DNA of 38,030 bases from a virus. The notes beneath the pieces were generated by a model, which was given only the letters and a program-made list of their open reading frames with translations, made no database searches and had not been told where the DNA came from. The DNA lies in IMG/VR virus record IMGVR_UViG_3300036790_000214, positions 1-38,030 of that record, one strand, 5' to 3'. The position numbers and the translations under genes are program-made. This document shows positions 36,510 through 38,030 of the stretch, piece by piece (position 1 is the stretch's first letter; every line of letters begins with the position of its first letter).

Positions 36510-36673
36510 GGGTATCGCGGATATTTACGCCGTTCTTGTTTTCCGAACCTCTTGTCGAGGCTGTTGTCGACCATCCGCCGCGTCGTCCGACGGTCACTGC
36601 TCCATTTTATTTTCATCGCTTTAATTCTCTTATGTTCTTTTTCGTTGCGAATCGTGACCCCGCAAACCTTCAC
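36506..36673 (-). CDS. Small basic protein (55 aa)
   Basis: A GTG that overlaps the previous stop (GTGA) opens 55 codons. The product is strongly basic (KRIKAMKIKW, RRTTRRM, KQERRKYPRYP), suggesting nucleic-acid binding. Its TGA lies in the -35 box of the packaging promoter, so gene and promoter share bases. Confidence 0.55.
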   Translation of the reverse strand: MKVCGVTIRNEKEHKRIKAMKIKWSSDRRTTRRMVDNSLDKRFGKQERRKYPRYP

Positions 36674-36843
36674 GCAATTTTACGTTTGTCTTGCGTCAGA
36701 AGTTTCATGTACAGATCCTGCGCATCTTCAATCCCAATACTCGCCAGATAATCCAATAAATCCAGCATGTTTACAGGCTGATCCATTAAACCATCCTTGA
36801 TCGCTAATTGCCGGACTTCCACCAACGTTTCCGATAATGTCAT
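36670..36843 (-). CDS. Small helical protein (57 aa)
   Basis: 57 residues from ATG 36843, which has GGAGGAGG upstream. Helical (LVEVRQLAIKDGLMDQP...LLDYLASIGIEDAQDLYMKLL). Unknown. Confidence 0.6.
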   Translation of the reverse strand: MTLSETLVEVRQLAIKDGLMDQPVNMLDLLDYLASIGIEDAQDLYMKLLTQDKRKIA

Positions 36844-36929
36844 CGCGTAACCCTCCTCCAAACCATCCACACCATTAAAATAATCCCGACAGATCCACTG
36901 ACGTTCGCATAGAACTTAGCTCCGTCCAT
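36840..36929 (-). CDS. Tiny membrane protein (29 aa)
   Basis: ATG 36929 to TGA 36840, whose TGA overlaps the next ATG (ATGA). Residues 10-22 are hydrophobic (SGSVGIILMVWMVW) with basic residues after them; a single-span membrane peptide. Confidence 0.45.
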   Translation of the reverse strand: MDGAKFYANVSGSVGIILMVWMVWRRVTR

Positions 36930-37116
36930 ACCGCGCATCGTCCATCGGCAGGATACCCAATGATTTCGCAGAATGTAATCCGCGTGTTTTCCATAGGTTC
37001 TTAAGTTTTTTGGATGCACCTCTGTACTTGCCCGCGCCGCTGTAGTAACCGCTGTCGAACGGCAACGGCGACTGACGGGCGACGGCTCGGATCTGTTTTG
37101 CTCTCGCGCCTCTCAT
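36916..37116 (-). CDS. Small basic protein (66 aa)
   Basis: 66 residues, Arg/Lys-rich (RGARAKQIRAVARQ, ASKKLKNLWKTRG), probably binding DNA or RNA. Coupled to its upstream neighbour. Unknown role. Confidence 0.55.
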   Translation of the reverse strand: MRGARAKQIRAVARQSPLPFDSGYYSGAGKYRGASKKLKNLWKTRGLHSAKSLGILPMDDARYGRS

Positions 37117-37340
37117 AAAACCTCCGGTTCAGGGAAATCATCGTGGATTTTGATCTTCAGACCCATGAACGTCAACACCACCGCTGTGTTCGTGGAGCTG
37201 TAGCGGATTTGGTCGGCGTAGGCACGGTCTAGTTCGCAGAAGTGCTTGCGGGACATGTAGATCTTCGTCGGGTTTCCGAGGTTGCATTTGATCGCGTTGT
37301 ACTGGTTGCGGATCGTGGCGCTGAGGTCGGAGGCGGTCAT
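37113..37340 (-). CDS. Small hypothetical protein (75 aa)
   Basis: 75 residues with an SRKHFCELDRAYAD segment and a beta-rich end (VVLTFMGLKIKIHDDFPE). The first gene of the leftward late operon; no Shine-Dalgarno is obvious. Between 37341 and 37578 there is no gene; 37365-37445 is the terminal repeat and the remainder shows nothing recognisable. Confidence 0.55.
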   Translation of the reverse strand: MTASDLSATIRNQYNAIKCNLGNPTKIYMSRKHFCELDRAYADQIRYSSTNTAVVLTFMGLKIKIHDDFPEPEVL

Positions 37341-37364
37341 CGGGAAATCACGAAAATTTTGGTG

Positions 37365-37445
37365 CGGGATTTAGAACTATAAATATGGGGGTGAGGGCGG
37401 AAGTACCCCGGATGGGTGGCGGGGGAGTCAAACACGGATGGTTTG
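37365..37445. repeat. Terminal direct repeat, copy 2 (first part)
   Basis: Identical to bases 1-81. Divergence begins at 37446, where the two alleles of the variable cassette start. Confidence 0.95.
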
Positions 37446-37578
37446 CGACTGCTAACTTTCATTTCGATCTCCCTGATAACTTCCGCTAAACTCCGTTATA
37501 TTTCATGTTCTCAGACAGTGGAGGCTTCCCAACGAGTTTCTTTATCAAAAACGTATTGATTTATAGAGCACTGCTAAT

Positions 37579-37857
37579 TTAGACACCATTATCCAGTATT
37601 TCTCCGGTTTCAGCATCAATCGACCTCGGTTCGAGGCTGGGATTATCCGTTTTCGATGTCTCATTTTCTAATCCGGAGGAGTAACGCCATACAACATCAT
37701 GCGCCAGTTGCCCCGCTTTCATCTCAAACGCTCCCCATCGAATCGTCCCGCAATATCGACAGCTCTGCACAAACCGATCCCGCGCCGTCGTCGTAAACTT
37801 CAAAATCGACCACTTGTGCTGCCCTCCATTCTTCGATGTCCGACATGGAAAACTCAT
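37579..37857 (-). CDS. Variable small zinc-finger-like protein, allele B
   Basis: 92 residues from ATG 37857 (a GTG seven codons upstream overlaps the -10 region). CRYC pair and the tail SIDAETGEILDNGV match allele A, and the HKW...RDRFVQSCRYC segment aligns with HRW...AIMRCRWC. The rest differs and the parS site is absent. A TTGACA/TAAAAA promoter is upstream. It is the other allele of the same locus, seen because the circular genome was assembled through two strain versions. Confidence 0.75.
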   Translation of the reverse strand: MSFPCRTSKNGGQHKWSILKFTTTARDRFVQSCRYCGTIRWGAFEMKAGQLAHDVVWRYSSGLENETSKTDNPSLEPRSIDAETGEILDNGV

Positions 37858-37868
37858 ATCCCTACCCG

Positions 37869-37897
37869 TTTTTATCACTCATTCGCAAGAATGTCAA
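37869..37897 (-). promoter_or_regulatory. Sigma70-type promoter for allele B
   Basis: On the minus strand, TTGACA (37897-37892), 17 bases, TAAAAA (37874-37869). The upstream GAGTGATAAA element is shared with the allele A promoter although the neighbouring bases differ. Confidence 0.7.
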
Positions 37898-37903
37898 GGA
37901 AAC

Positions 37904-38030
37904 CATAGGCTAGGAAGCTCGAGGAGCTAAACGGCATACTCTGGCCCGTTCCGCAAGGATTCGGCCCGCCTCGCGCATCCTATCCGATACTTTCCTGCGT
38001 TTACGGGCCTTCAGGAAGCGGCAGGCAACG
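37904..38030. repeat. Terminal direct repeat, copy 2 (second part, 127 bases)
   Basis: Identical to bases 544-670; it is the last 127 bases of the contig and holds the 3' end of the gene annotated at 550-900, cut by the contig end. Confidence 0.95.
37910..38030 (-). CDS. Partial duplicate of the 550-900 gene (contig end)
   Basis: The C-terminal 39 codons and stop of the gene at 550-900 reappear here because the contig ends overlap. It is not a second gene; the basic C-terminus is identical. Confidence 0.85.
   Translation of the reverse strand, partial: VACRFLKARKRRKVSDRMREAGRILAERARVCRLAPRAS

Noticed and set aside
37910-38030. A second gene copy at the contig end
   Set aside because: It is part of an exact 127-base overlap with the contig start and so is the same locus.

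Overview
The window is an almost complete phage genome assembled as one contig, most likely from a metagenome. It encodes a small and a large terminase subunit, portal, scaffold, HK97-like coat protein, head-tail adaptor, large tail and fibre proteins, internal virion proteins and an M15 endolysin. There is no tape-measure, tail-tube or sheath gene, so the virion is probably a podovirus. No integrase is visible. The contig ends overlap: bases 1-81 recur exactly at 37365-37445, and 544-670 recur exactly at 37904-38030 (127 bases). The real molecule is therefore circular or terminally redundant with a unit of about 37.36 kb. The two ends carry different alleles of one small zinc-finger-like gene. 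Seven TTGACA-type promoters with exactly 17-base spacers and several Sec signal peptides suggest an ordinary sigma70-type bacterial host, probably Gram-negative. The style of the fibre proteins resembles sequences from uncultured groundwater bacteria, but the host cannot be named from sequence alone.

Layout. (1) 178-4298, leftward: small accessory genes, a putative nucleotide-metabolism protein and a primase-polymerase/helicase fusion. The helicase gene has an unusual A-B-A'-B' inverted-repeat leader on its 5' side and a long palindrome with GGGAACGT iterons on its 3' side (candidate origin). (2) 4300-4370: divergent, interlocking promoters next to a ribbon-helix-helix regulator. (3) 4367-12225, rightward: one long, tightly overlapped early operon of about 30 mostly tiny genes (many with paired cysteines or one membrane segment). 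It also holds a Sak4-like recombinase ATPase, a putative ssDNA-binding partner, a C5-cytosine methyltransferase and, at 10010-10150, a circularly permuted tRNA-His(GUG) gene. (4) 12149-37340, leftward: lysis genes, fibres, internal proteins, tail, head and packaging genes, driven from a promoter at 36481-36509 and others not identified, with two intrinsic terminators around the capsid genes.

Most unusual items: the permuted tRNA, whose 3' half lies upstream of its 5' half and whose anticodon is base-paired by the trailer; a methyltransferase gene with a 289-codon open +1 frame that looks protein-like; an exact chromosomal parS site inside the variable gene and a one-mismatch site at 28449; start codons 6-10 bases after the -10 box, implying leaderless mRNAs; and Sec signal peptides on at least six phage proteins, including both fibres and both proteins flanking the coat gene.
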